From positions 37,949,501-38,013,500 of the forward strand of contig NC_080574.1 in assembly GCF_029962835.1 (NCBI RefSeq): 64,000 nucleotides of DNA, written 5' to 3'. Within the stretch, counting starts at the first letter, position 1, and each line of letters begins with the position of its first letter. A model generated the notes under the pieces. It searched no databases. It was given only the letters and a program-made list of their open reading frames with translations, and was not told the DNA's origin. The stretch comes from Magnolia sinica (Eukaryota > Streptophyta > Magnoliopsida > Magnoliales > Magnoliaceae). Made by a program: the position numbers and the translations under genes. Shown in pieces: positions 37,012 through 47,936 of the stretch.

Positions 37012-37405
37012 TCTCTCATAATATTATAAAGGACCTCATCCATTATACATAACTGGATTGAGAAATTAGCCTTCATATTTAATTTGTTCTATTATTATTC
37101 TTTCATAGTTTCTGGTCACTTTTCAATGAGTGCATCTTCCGATCCTTGCTAAAGTAGGATGGCATTCATCTTAACTTTCCATAGTTCAAAATTGTTTTTA
37201 CTGGAATATCTCTCATAATATTATAAAGGACCTCATCCATTATACATAACTGGATTGAGAAATTAGCCTTCATATTTAATTTGTTCTATTATTATTCTTT
37301 CATAGTTTCTGGTCACTTTTCAATGAGTGCATCTTCCGATCCTTGCTAAAGTAGGATGGCATTCATCTTAACTTTCCATAGTTCAAAATTATTTTTACTG
37401 GAATA
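37012..37405. repeat. 197-bp tandem duplication inside the copia gag region
   Basis: The segment 37,012-37,208 is repeated at 37,209-37,405 with roughly one mismatch in 197 bases (GTTCAAAATTG versus GTTCAAAATTA near the end). It is much more alike than the two LTRs are to each other, so it arose well after insertion. Confidence 0.9.
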
Positions 37406-37495
37406 CTTCTTTACATCAAACATCATGTTAAATGCCATTAATACCTTACTTTCATATTCGATCTGCTTCCCAATGTTTTCTTTAATACCACTTAT

Positions 37496-38053
37496 TGGGA
37501 CTCAAGGAAGCACACAAATTGAAATTAAGTAAAGTAATTACAATCGCACAAACAAATCCAACAAGAAGACAATCCAAATTTTATGTGGAAAAACCCTTAC
37601 AGGAAAAAAAAACTAGGGCACAAAACGATGAGTAATGCACTATAAAAATAATATTACAAGAGATAGTAGATTTTAACGATTTGAACAACCCTTGGATCTC
37701 CTTGAATCCCTAGCTATGCCCTTAAACCCTTTAGAACACCTTAGAAAGCCCCAATCACATCTAACCATTGCCTTAATCCATATTACACCCAGTATATATA
37801 TTATCCAACCGGAATAGAAAACAAATCGCGCACTTATGCAAAACTGTGCATGCCTTCGATGGGTCCTTCGACGTCATCGACAGAAATCGAAGATTAGTTA
37901 ATGACATCAAAGATCCGATGCCATCGAGTAGCAACTTTTAAAACTGATCAACAATCAATTTTTTTTTTAAAAAAAAATTCTCAATAAGATTGAGCGATTT
38001 GTCAATGGCATCGATAGACCTTATTATAGACAGATTTAAGATATTCGTTAATA
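37496..38053 (-). repeat. 5' LTR of the copia element
   Basis: Aligns with 32,833-33,374. Beside it in the interior, read on the minus strand, is GTGGTATTAAAG, a decayed version of the usual tRNA-Met primer site. A TA-rich, TATA-like stretch (minus GGATAATATATATACTG) lies within it. Confidence 0.75.
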
Positions 38054-38170
38054 CACTTGAGCATTGTATATGCTTCATTTTTAGTCTCAGTCCTAAATTT
38101 ATTTGGTGAGATGGATGAATGGAGTAGATAAAATATACAAGTTACAATGGACCCCATAGAGTTTAAAGCG
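38054..38170. mobile_element. Right end of the split GGGCCC-core foldback element
   Basis: Continues from 32,832 after the copia TSD: CACTTGAGCATTGTATATGC, then ATGGATGAATGGAGTAGATA and ACAATGGACCCCATAG, the usual right-hand landmarks. Confidence 0.65.
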
Positions 38171-38289
38171 TACTGAGTTAATCAATACACAATCTGCATC
38201 CCATCTTTCAAGGCATATTTTAACGTTCGGGAAATGGTCACAAAGCCTTCAGTGAAAAATAACGGAACAAAATGCAGACTACCAAGTGA

Positions 38290-38790
38290 TGGTAGGTGGG
38301 AGCCAATTGCATATTTCAACGTCAAATGCATATAATAATTTATGTGTTTTATCTGCACCATTCATCCATTTAATGACAAGAGACTAAAAATCAGACAGAT
38401 CCAAAAGTTTAAGTGGACTACACCGCGAAAAGTAGCAGAGACAATGATGCCTGCAATTGAAACTCTCCTCTAGGCTAGACATAATGTTTATTTGTCTTCC
38501 AACCTGTTTATAAGGTTACACCCCTAGATGATGGGATAATGTAAATATAAGCTTGATCAAAAAACCTCCATGGCCTCTGAGAAGGTTTCAACTGGGGTGT
38601 TATTATCTCCATTGCTTTATGTGATGTGGTCCACTTCAATTTTAGATTTGTCTCATTTTTGGAATCATACCATAAAATAATCTTGCAAAATGAAATGGAC
38701 ATTATGTATATATAACACATACATCGTAGTGGGCCCACAGAACTTAGTGACATCAACCATGGCACACCACACAATTCAATATCATGGATA
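38290..38790. mobile_element. GGGCCC-core foldback element
   Basis: Landmarks in order: AGGTGGGAGCCAATTGCATA, AAGTTTAAGTGGACTACACC, TGATGTGGTCCACTTCAATT, ACACATACATCGTAGTGGGC. The halves are inverted. Confidence 0.65.
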
Positions 38791-38829
38791 TGACACATAC
38801 ATCAACTCTCGCATGCCACACAATTAGCT

Positions 38830-40550
38830 TCCAGAATTATAGCAAATAGCAAGGATTGTTTTCTTTTCTTTTCCTTCTTTTTTTCTTTTTCCAGTAGATG
38901 ATAAAATCGTCATGCAAGTCATTTATTTAACATGCATGTGAAGATTCTATCTCAGCAAACCACGACGGATCGTAAATAACAATACCATTGATCTTCTCCG
39001 TCCTACGCATTAGAAATACACTTCCCATCAACTATACCATCCCACTTCCGAAATTAAATCATAATCTAGATCCGACACAGATATATCCTAAGGATGGAAG
39101 AGATTTGAAATAGTATTTCATGAAATGAAAAAAGTTATTTGCGGATACCTTAAAAAAAAGGGCTCTAGATGAACACACCTTTGTATGGGTGGTATGTCGT
39201 TGATGCAGGATGCAACGGAGAGATATTGGAAGATGCAGCTACTTCAACCTTCAAATTTTGGCTTCAGTAACTGAAATAAGCAAAGCATGTAGGATTAGAG
39301 ATCGAAATCTGATAGGCCCATTTGAGAGCTTGGATTTCAAATACCTAAATTCCGAATTGATTCAGAATCCTACAATTGCATTTGGAATGCTCTATAATTC
39401 AAAAATAATAATGCATTGAAATTACGTAATATATTTATAGAAACTTGAATATAATTACTAAATCAATTTTAATATTCATAATTAGTGTACATATACAATG
39501 TTCGACTAATAAGCTCATTAAAATATATACTTTTGCAAAAAATGATGAAATTCCAAGCCTTACAAAGGATCGCAATTAAGTGACTAACCAATGTGTTTTA
39601 ACCATTGATTTACTTGGTCAATATTTGACCTGCTCAGATTATTTTATTGATATAATTTTAGTAATATACAAATGATTGCAATTAAGTGACCAACCAACAT
39701 TTTTTAACCTTTAATTTACTTGGTTAATATTTGACCTGCTTAGATTATTTTATTGACATAATTTTAGTAATATAGTCAATAATTTAATTATTTTGGGATA
39801 TCATCGATGGGCCATGCGTATAATAGATAAGTAGCCCAACGACGCCTATGTTAGATGGGAGACTAGAATTGGAAATGAGTGGTAATCTCAGTAAAAACAA
39901 GAGAATGTATAACTCAACAAAAATGAAGATGGACAATCTCTAAAATTCCAAATATTTTGAAATCACATTACTAAGAATGACCGTTGGATTCCGAATACCG
40001 TCCAAAACCCTCTAATCACTTTCAATCCATGCTGCCCAACAATCCAAAGGGCTTGGAAACGTGTATGCATGATCTGATTTATGGGCTTGCCGTAGAGTGG
40101 TCGAAATAGGAGAAGATCTCTAGCCTTTGGAACCTTCCCCTGTATTTTTCACATAATGGCGTTGGCTTTCTCCAAACTCTACATGTTAATGGAAATAAGG
40201 GATGCATACCTGGTCCGGATGCGAAGCTCCTGGGTGGTGGCGGATGGATCGTTGTCAACGTCTACAGGAGTTCGCTCAAATATCCCTCTGCCAACCTCTT
40301 CGTATCCGGAACCTGCATATGCATGTAACTCCTCTTTAAATTAGAAGAAGCATTTGTGCGTGCACATAATACAGTAGACTCGCATGTATCATAAATATGG
40401 TTGTATCTACAGTGGATTGAAAACGGGCGTAAATGTCGCGACGATTCGCCATCCATTACCCGATTTACAAGTGAGGAAATGGGTGGCTAAAATACTGCGA
40501 TGCAATCGCATTGTCTGTCCAAATGAGGTAATTAACTAATAATTATTGTT
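38830..40550. other. Non-coding stretch with a tandem duplication
   Basis: AT-rich sequence without a recognisable gene. At 39,568-39,776 a block of about 105 bp (GCAATTAAGTGAC through TTATTTTATTGA and ATAATTTTAGTAATATA) is present twice in tandem with scattered differences. Short open frames near 39,210-39,419 and 40,156-40,344 show no family. Confidence 0.6.
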
Positions 40551-40559
40551 TTTCTAGTA

Positions 40560-40985
40560 TATTACGATGGTAAAAGCCCATCCACACCGTACATCTATTT
40601 TTTCAAATCATTTAAGGGCATGAACTTTTAAATATATTTTTTTTTTTTAAAAAAAGGAGAAGATGCAAATCTTAGGTGGACCTTAGTATAAGAAACAGTG
40701 GTCATGGAACGCTCTACTATTAAATTTTTTCACAAGCCCACCGTAAGGTTATTGTAATGTTTATTTGCCATCATACCTATTGATAATGTCATAAAACAAA
40801 TATCAGCTCGAATCAAAACTTTTGTAGCCTATTAATAGTCAATCGTCACTATTTCTATGATATGGTCCACTTGAAAATTAGATTTGCTTCATTTTTAAGG
40901 TCATGACCGAAAATTATTTAACAAAATGGATGGACAGTGTGGATATATAATACATACATCAAGGTGGGCCCCACACCAAAGGTAC
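40560..40985. mobile_element. GGGCCC-core foldback element
   Basis: Left half CCATCCACACCGTACATCTA, right half ATACATACATCAAGGTGGGC. Its right half takes part in the larger duplication described at 40,846. Confidence 0.7.
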
Positions 40986-41530
40986 CATCATGATGGTGAG
41001 ACTGGGCTGGGCTGCTCCTAATCTGCTCTCATCCAAATATGCCGCGCGGATTGCGTACAACCCCTCCACTGGTACGTAGCTAGAGATGTACGGTCCTATA
41101 CCTGGTTTTATAGGGCTCACCATGGTGCATGTGTTTTATCCACACCATTTATCATTTTTGAAAGATCATTTTAAGCATGAGCCCAAAAGGAAGGGGGATT
41201 GAAGGCACAATGGACCATGCCATAATAAACAATAGAGATTGAATTATTATAGTTAAAAACTTAGTAGGGTACCCATTGTGATGTTTATTAGCCATCCAAT
41301 CTGTTCGCAAGGTCGGGTGGACCTTTACTAATGGAAACATAAATTTCAGCTTGATCTAAAACTCATGTGCCCTCAATACCCACGTCTTCCCCTGGTGTTG
41401 TCTACTTGAGCCTTTAATTTGCCTACTTTTTGGGCTCATGCCATAAAATGATATGTAAAAATGGATGGACATTATGGATAAAATATATACATCACAGTGG
41501 GATCCATGGATCCCCTTACGGGGTAGTAGT
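40846..41530 (+). repeat. Direct duplication, copy 1 (partner 44,243-44,940)
   Basis: A block of about 690 bp covering the right half of one foldback element, a unique spacer (CATCCAAATATGCCGCGCGG, then CTAGCTAGAG-type text) and a second foldback element recurs 3.4 kb downstream with moderate divergence. The spacer is shared, so this is segmental duplication and not two independent MITE insertions. Confidence 0.75.
41095..41515. mobile_element. GGGCCC-core foldback element
   Basis: TATAGGGCTCACCATGGTGC on the left, CATACATCACAGTGGGATCC-type text on the right. Middle: AAATTTCAGCTTGATCTAAA. Part of the duplicated block. Confidence 0.65.
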
Positions 41531-41559
41531 TGTTCTACCCTATTTCTGTCTGTTCCTAC

Positions 41560-42414
41560 TAGAGGTGTACATGAGTCGATCCGAGCCGAGCTTTCCCCAG
41601 CTCGGTTCGACTCGGCCAGCTAGAGTCCTCAGCTCGAGCTCGACACAGCTCGGTCATCGAGCTTGGATTGACAGCTCAGCTCGGTCAGCAGCTCGGTCCA
41701 GTTCGAGTCGAGTTCGAGTTCGAGTTTTCAAGGTGAGTTCGAGTTCGGGTGGGGTCTGAGTCGTCTGACCGTTTGATTGGGCCATAGCCACCAGGCCGGT
41801 GGTCGGGTGGGTCCACTAATCAGACGAACACTGCTAACCACTTGCCACACCCCGACCGAAGGGCGGAGGCAATGTGACTGATGAGATGAGGAGAGGAGAA
41901 GAGGAGAGGAGACTCACCTTTCAGTTGTTGTCGGTCGTCCGCACAGACACTGGAAAATGGAGAGAGAGGAGAGGAAGGAGAGTAGTTGCCGATCAAGCGC
42001 TGGAGAACGACAAAAAATAGAGGAGAGGAGAGTGGAACTGGTCGCTAGTCGTCATTAGGGTGCTGAAGAACGGCAAGAGAGAGATGAGTGGGGTTAAGGC
42101 TTTTAGGGTTGTGCGAATGGCGAAGACGAGAGTGGGCGCTGGGGTTAGGGTTTTTTTTTTTAAAAAAAAAAAACCTATTTTGGGCGACCGGGTAGATTAG
42201 ATATTATATAAACTTATTCAAAAAATCAATTCGAGCTGAACCGAGTCGAGTTCAAGCTCAAGACTGAGTTGAGTCGAGTCGAGCTAGGTCCATCTTGAAC
42301 TCGACTCGAAATGTTTCGAGCTCAATAAAACTGGCTCAACTCGGCTCGAACACATTTTTTATTTGAGTTGATTCGAGCGAGCTAAGGAGCTAACTCGACT
42401 CGTGTACACCTCTA
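41560..42414. mobile_element. Non-autonomous hAT element, 855 bp, 8-bp TSD
   Basis: Ends TAGAGGTGTACATGAGTCGA and CGACTCGTGTACACCTCTA are inverted repeats. The flanks carry an exact 8-bp duplication GTTCCTAC (41,552-41,559 and 42,415-42,422). Subterminal regions are dense in GAGCTCG/CGAGTCGA words; the centre has purine-rich GAGGAGAGGAG text and no transposase ORF. The same word-rich subterminal style is seen in the element at 9,612. Confidence 0.92.
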
Positions 42415-42422
42415 GTTCCTAC

Positions 42423-44170
42423 TGGAGCCAATTAGAAGGAGATACGTGTAATTTTGCAAGATATGTGTGGTGTATATGAGATCTGTAGAGATACCTAAAG
42501 AGGATTTTGCGGTAATACAAATGACATCTATCGAGCGGTGCCATATCATCCATAAAGTAAGAGTGGTCGAGCGAAACGTGATCGAATTGATGAGAAAGCT
42601 TGGAGCGGTCATTGGGACAAGTGGCAAGCTTAGAAGGAAGTCTCCGAAAAGTCAGTAGTGCTGAAACGGTTACGGTAACCATCAGAACATGAGAAGCATC
42701 CAAATGGTCGATTTAAGGCTATAAATAGCAAAGGAATTCAGTAGAAGAAGGTGTCTCATACCAACCAAATCAAATCAAATCAATCTTTTAATTACTTTGT
42801 ACTCCTTAGCATTATCAGTAGTTCCTTAGTGTAATCGGTAGCAGTAATCAAGTAGGAGTCGATTTTAGTTGTAATTTGGGTCTACGCACACATGTTCGAC
42901 CCAGTTCGAATATCAAGTAAGTTTTCTATTAAGAAAGGCACTCTTTAGTTGTTCTTCGCAGCCAACTATAAGAAATTTTTTTTTATTATTGAAAAAGTCT
43001 TTTTATACAAAAGGCAAATGTGCAGCCCATTTTCAGAGGACAAATCCCACCATTTGATAATCGCTTGATCATCTTAAACAACATCATGTAAGTGTCTAAA
43101 TAGGTGACAGATATCATTCGATCTCGATCATATACAGTCGATTCCGATGTATCTATCCATCTTGACACTTGGTGTCTTAGTTGTTCAGTTTGAATTAAGT
43201 TACACATTCAATTCTACCACACCCACACAAATCATGTGACCGAAATTGAAACTGAGAGGCAACATATTTTGGCACACCTTGTGGGACACTTCTTTGGTTT
43301 ACTAACCACTGCGACACTGTGGATTGACCAATTAGAAATATGAAGAGAATGAGCAATCAAATTGGTAGGGTTGAACCCTCAACACCAACCGCACCACCTC
43401 CAATAAAGGATGTGTCGGTTCAAACGACCCCTGAATTATTAAATTTAAATACTAATCTAACACTCAGTCTTGTCAACCAGGAGGGGACATTGACCTCTCA
43501 GATCGTTTCTCTCGAAGAGATAACAGTCAGGCTTTGAGATGTATAACTAAGTATCCAACATGTTCAGGAATATAGAAGAGCTCAGGCAAAGTTGGTACAT
43601 GCTCAAGTCGAGCAATTCCGTGTTTAAATTGAGAATGTTAACAGGTGGATGGCTAACTAGACTGAGGCCATGCATCGATTGATGTCCATCATTACCAAAA
43701 GAGCAACTAAGACGACGCAATATAATGCTGAGGAAAGTTGTGTCGATAACATGAATCAACCTGTTACGGAACACACTTCTTGTTCTGATCCAGGATGGGT
43801 GAAATGCTACATTGTTTGCCGAGTTCGGGCGACTAGAGCAGGATGTTAGTAATTTTATCCCTGAAGCTCGGAATCAGGGTATGCCAAGAGGACATCCTTT
43901 CCAGCATGTTCCCAGAAATCTATTGTTCCATGAGGGGCAGAATCGAGTATGTCTTGATCCACCACTGATGGTTGAACCTCAAAGTGAGGTTTGTGACTAG
44001 ATCTTGCAAATAGTCCAAGAGGTAGCATGCCAAGTCCTCAACCGTAATATTATCCAAGTCTACCACAAGCCATATTCCAAATGGATTAACCAACAACATC
44101 CATTACCAAGGAATTATCGACTGAATTTTTCATTATTTGTAGCACAATCCTAATCAATCGACCGTCAAAC
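42423..44170 (+). mobile_element. Gypsy-type LTR and gag leader fragment
   Basis: TATA-like CTATAAATAGC at about 42,717 is followed by an R/U5-like tract, then ATTTTGGCACACCTTGTGGG at about 43,266, which resembles the leader just before gag in plant gypsy elements. A frame starting ATG 43,340 (MKRMSNQIGRVEP, 65 codons) is followed by heavily stopped sequence with coiled-coil composition to about 44,170. No protease, RT or integrase is seen. Family assignment rests on the leader only. Confidence 0.5.
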
Positions 44171-44242
44171 ACGTAAGTAGATTCACTATGTAGTGTGGTG
44201 AACTGGCTAACAATGACTCTCTTCAACTATTCAATTATTCAT

Positions 44243-44940
44243 TGACTGTTTCTATGATATGGTGCACTTGACAATTAAATCTGATTCATTTTTAGGCTCA
44301 TGACTGAAAATTATCTGACAAAACAGATGAACGGTGCGGATATATAATACATACATCAAGGTGGGCCCCAAGGCAAAGGCTGTGTCATCATGGTGAGACC
44401 AGGCCGCACCTAATCTGCTCCCATCCAAATAGGCTGCGCGGATTGCATACAACCCCCCACTGGGACCTAGCTAGAGATGGATGGTTTTATCAGTGGCTTT
44501 GTGGGGCCCACCGTGGTGTATACATTTTATCCATGCTGTCTATCCATTTTGAAAGATCATTTTAGGCATGAGCCTAAAAAGAAGGCAGATTGAAGGCACA
44601 ATGGACCACACCATAAGTAGTGGAGATTGAATTCCTATTGTTAAAAACTTGGGGTCCATTGTGATATATGTTTATTTGCCATCCAATCTGTTTATAAGTC
44701 GCATGGACCTTTAAGTCACATGGACCTTTACAAAGGAAAACATTAATTTCAGCTTGATCCAAAACTTTTATGCCCCGAGTGCCCACTACTGCTTCCTCTG
44801 ATGTTATCCACTTGAGCCTTTAATTTGCCTACTTTTTTGGCTCATGCCCTAAAATGATATGTCAAAATGGATGGATATCATGGATTAAATCTATACATCA
44901 CCGTGGGCTCAACAGATCCCTTTATGGAAATAGTAGTACC
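44243..44940 (+). repeat. Direct duplication, copy 2 (partner 40,846-41,530)
   Basis: Begins ACTGTTTCTATGATATGGTG and matches copy 1 through the foldback right half, the unique spacer (CATCCAAATAGGCTGCGCGG) and the next foldback element. The hAT insertion and the gypsy fragment lie between the two copies. Confidence 0.75.
44480..44935. mobile_element. GGGCCC-core foldback element
   Basis: GTGGGGCCCACCGTGGTGTA on the left, CTATACATCACCGTGGGCTC on the right. Centre AATTTCAGCTTGATCCAAAA. Part of duplication copy 2. Confidence 0.7.
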
Positions 44941-45059
44941 CAATCCGTCCTCTAGTTAGCTAGCACCTGGGGGTATTACCCGATCTCCACATGCCCACGC
45001 TTATTTCATGCTAAAAGCCTTTGGCAAGAAGTTTCTGCAGAAGCTGGGTGGGCATCAGA

Positions 45060-45385
45060 GATGTTTGTGAGAAATTTAACATGTACATCTATTTTTTAAG
45101 CTCATTTTAAGACTTAAGAAAAAAAAGACGTGGATCAAAAACTCAAGTGGGCCACAGGGTAGGAAACAGTGTAGATGAAATGACTATCATTGAACCATTA
45201 GTATGGCCACAGAAGTTTTGTACCAGACCAATTTTTTTGTATTTTCAGTTCATTCCCTTATGAATGAACTTGTAAATAGCTTGGATGGCCTATAAACATC
45301 TACCTAGACCCAAAAAGGTTTCAACAGGAAATATATTTTTTCCACTTTTTGTTCTCGTGTAACTTTCTTGAGCCTTGGATTGGCC

Positions 45386-45429
<44 letters not shown>

Positions 45430-45480
45430 AGCTGTAAAAATTGATGAATATTGCAGTCATTCCATCCTTCCATTAGACGC
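45060..45480. mobile_element. GGGCCC-core foldback element carrying a (TA)n microsatellite
   Basis: Diverged arms (AAAAACTCAAGTGGGCCACA on the left, CTTGAGCCTTGGATTGGCCT on the right). A TA run at about 45,391-45,425 has expanded inside the right arm, where other copies read TTTTTGGGCTCATGCCC. Confidence 0.55.
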
Positions 45481-45499
45481 AGATTGCTCATGCAAGGTG

Positions 45500-45965
45500 G
45501 CTATGCGAGGTTGACTTCATTATGATGTATGTCTTATATACATGCCATCCACCTTTTTTTTTTTTTTTCAGACTATTTTATTACACGATCCCAACAATGT
45601 GGCAGATCCAAATCTCATCTCTACCACACTACAAGAAAGAGTAAGGGATTGAACACTTGCCATTAAAAACATTTAAGGGCTACTAAAGTTTTAGATTAAG
45701 TTGATATTTGTGTTTTCTCTTCATCCAGTGTGCATGACCTAATCAACAGATTGGATGACAAATATTATAGTGAGCCCTAGAAAGTTTTTAATGGTGGTCA
45801 TTCAATCTCCATTATTTTCTTATGGAGTAGTCCACTAGAGATTTGGATCTCCCTCATTTTTCAGCTTATATATGCTCTATAATGGTGTGGAAAAATAAAT
45901 GGCTGCATTGAATAGAACACACATATACCATGTCGGGCGCATATAGCATTATCAGTAGCCACCTC
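45500..45965. mobile_element. GGGCCC-core foldback element
   Basis: ATGATGTATGTCTTATATAC on the left, CACACATATACCATGTCGGG on the right. Centre GTGTGCATGACCTAATCAAC. Confidence 0.65.
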
Positions 45966-46099
45966 GCTAATGACGCTGTCATTACGCAATCCGCACCCCT
46001 TTCCATTGAAAGTTTTGCCTAAGTGCTGTTCAACAAAGGCTCTCTGCGAGCGGTCTCAGATTCACTAATAGCTAGTGACCCTCCACTACCCAGCTCGGC

Positions 46100-46510
46100 A
46101 TTAGTCGGTGCTCTATGCTCTAATATAATTTATGTATTTCAACCACACGGTCCATCCATTTTTCCAACTGATCATTTTAGAGCATGAGCTAAAAAGATAA
46201 AGTAGATCCATATCTCAGCTGGACTGCACCGCGTAAAAGAGTGGTGAGTGAAGGCTTATCATTAAAAAGTTCTTGAGATTACAAAAGTTTTAGATTAAGC
46301 TGATATTTGTATTTTCCCTCCATCCAGGTCTGTGTGACCTAATTAACAGGTTGAATGGCAAAGAAAATCAACACAGTTTCCTGTGATGTGGTCCAGTGGA
46401 GATTTGGATCTGTCTCATTTTGGGTTCATATCCTAAAATGAGCTGAAAATATGGATGGCCAGGTGTGGATAAAAGACATACATCATGGTAGGACTTTTCC
46501 AGTACCGAGC
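46100..46510. mobile_element. GGGCCC-core foldback element
   Basis: Landmarks CACACGGTCCATCCATTTTT on the left, CCTGTGATGTGGTCCAGTGG and CATACATCATGGTAGGACTT on the right. Centre GTCTGTGTGACCTAATTAAC. Confidence 0.7.
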
Positions 46511-46619
46511 TTGTTGGTGGAGGGGTCACTACCCCGAACGGAGTCTCTCTGCGGACAGCTGTGATGTCTCATGTTACAACGTAAACCCAAAAATGAAGAA
46601 GATAGAAGACTTGGAGTGT

Positions 46620-47141
46620 GCCACTAGGGTAGATTAGTTGTTTTCCAGCTAACACGTTAGTTTCCCTGACTGTGGGGCCCACCTTGATCTTTGTTGTGTA
46701 TCCACGCCTTCCATCAAAATTTCCAGCTCATTTTAAGTCATGGTTCCAGAAATGAAGCAGATCCAAATTTCAAATGAACCACACCACATGAAAGTGCTTA
46801 TTGAACGCCCACCGTTAAAAACTTAATAGGGCACATCATAACGTTTCTTTGCCATCTAACCTGTTGATAAGGTCACGCATACTTGGAGGAAAGGAAAACA
46901 CAATTATCATCTTGATTCAAAATTTTTGTAGCCCTAAAGAGTTTCTAATAGTGGATATTCAAGCCCTACTAGTTGGTTCACTTGAGATAATTTTTTTTTG
47001 CTTTCTTTCTTTCTTTGTTTCTTTTATGTTCACTTGAGATTTCGATATGCTTCATTTTTGGGACCATACCCTAAAATAAATTGAAAAAATGATATATGAA
47101 ATGGATATAAAACACATACACCAAAGTAGGCCCATAGTCAC
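46620..47141. mobile_element. GGGCCC-core foldback element, interrupted at its right end by a solo LTR
   Basis: CTGTGGGGCCCACCTTGATC on the left, AAAACACATACACCAAAGTA on the right, then GGCCCATAGTCAC, where the LTR at 47,142 begins. After the LTR the sequence resumes with GTCACCAAAACATC. Confidence 0.7.
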
Positions 47142-47931
47142 TGTTGAAGTCAAAATTTGGACTACCCTCCACTCAATGTCGCAAACCTTCAACAAACCCT
47201 GGTCCTGCACAAAGGGGTGAGCAAAGGAGACCCTGGCTCAGCCGGGGGACCCTCCGATGCCTAAGTCAAGTTAGGGAATCTGGGTCTAAGTCGAATGTAG
47301 AGAGAGGGTGTGAGATATTGCGTACCTGTAGCAATGGGGTCCCTTGGTATTTATACCTGTGGGTTGAACAATCCACGCCTGTTAATCTCGGCATGATTTG
47401 CTCAATCAGAAAGATATTGTGATCGTGGAGATATTATCCGTAATCTTTTGGTTGCGCGGCGTATCATGTCTTAAGGGCTCATATCCTTAGGCGAGATCTT
47501 CGGTCACGTCCGCATTTAGGTGCCTCCAGGCTCGGCACACGAAGTATCCTCACCCGGGCTCGGCCTCAGCCTCGGCATACGGAGTATCCTCTCCCGGGCT
47601 CGGCCTCAGGCTATGTAGACTCGAGACCGAGTACGAGTAGTTGGAGTTTGTCAGTAGATCATCGAGGTCGGAGTTTGCTGAATGAAGCTAAGGGTGAGAA
47701 TCAGAGCTCGGCTCAGCCATCCTTCTTCGGATGAGGACGAGGGTTAGGATCGGTCAATCAGGACTGTAGTTTCGAGTCGTGATTCATTAATGGAGAGCTT
47801 GTCTCAACCAACCTACGGTTGTAACCTAGGGGTCGGCTCATACTTGATGTGGTACCTTCCCTCCAAGGCCTTGTTAACTGATTCGGGTAGCTCAGGCCGA
47901 CCCTAATTCTTGTTCAGATTTCCCCATAACA
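47142..47931 (-). mobile_element. Solo LTR, 790 bp, 5-bp TSD
   Basis: Starts TGTTGAAGTCAAAAT and ends CCCCATAACA in plus orientation, flanked by GTCAC on both sides (47,137-47,141 and 47,932-47,936). On the minus strand a TATA box (TATAAATA) occurs near 47,350-47,358, so the element reads minus. GC-rich with repeated CTCGGC words. No internal region. Confidence 0.88.
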
Positions 47932-47936
47932 GTCAC

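Larger units (their letters stand above)
32833..38053 (-). mobile_element. Ty1/copia LTR retrotransposon, degenerate, 5.2 kb, 5-bp TSD
   Basis: Flanked by the 5-bp duplication CACTT (32,828-32,832 and 38,054-38,058). Two LTRs of about 540-560 bp (32,833-33,374 and about 37,496-38,053) align along their length but carry many differences, so the insertion is not recent. The minus-strand interior is in copia order: gag about 36,913-36,482, integrase debris about 36,200-35,100, reverse transcriptase about 34,755-34,301, RNase H debris about 34,100-33,450. A purine-rich GGTGGATG stretch abuts the 3' LTR. Frames are broken by stops and shifts, so it cannot move by itself. Confidence 0.9.

Noticed and set aside
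40156-40344. 62-codon plus-strand frame
   Set aside because: No family, no splice context, surrounded by repeats.
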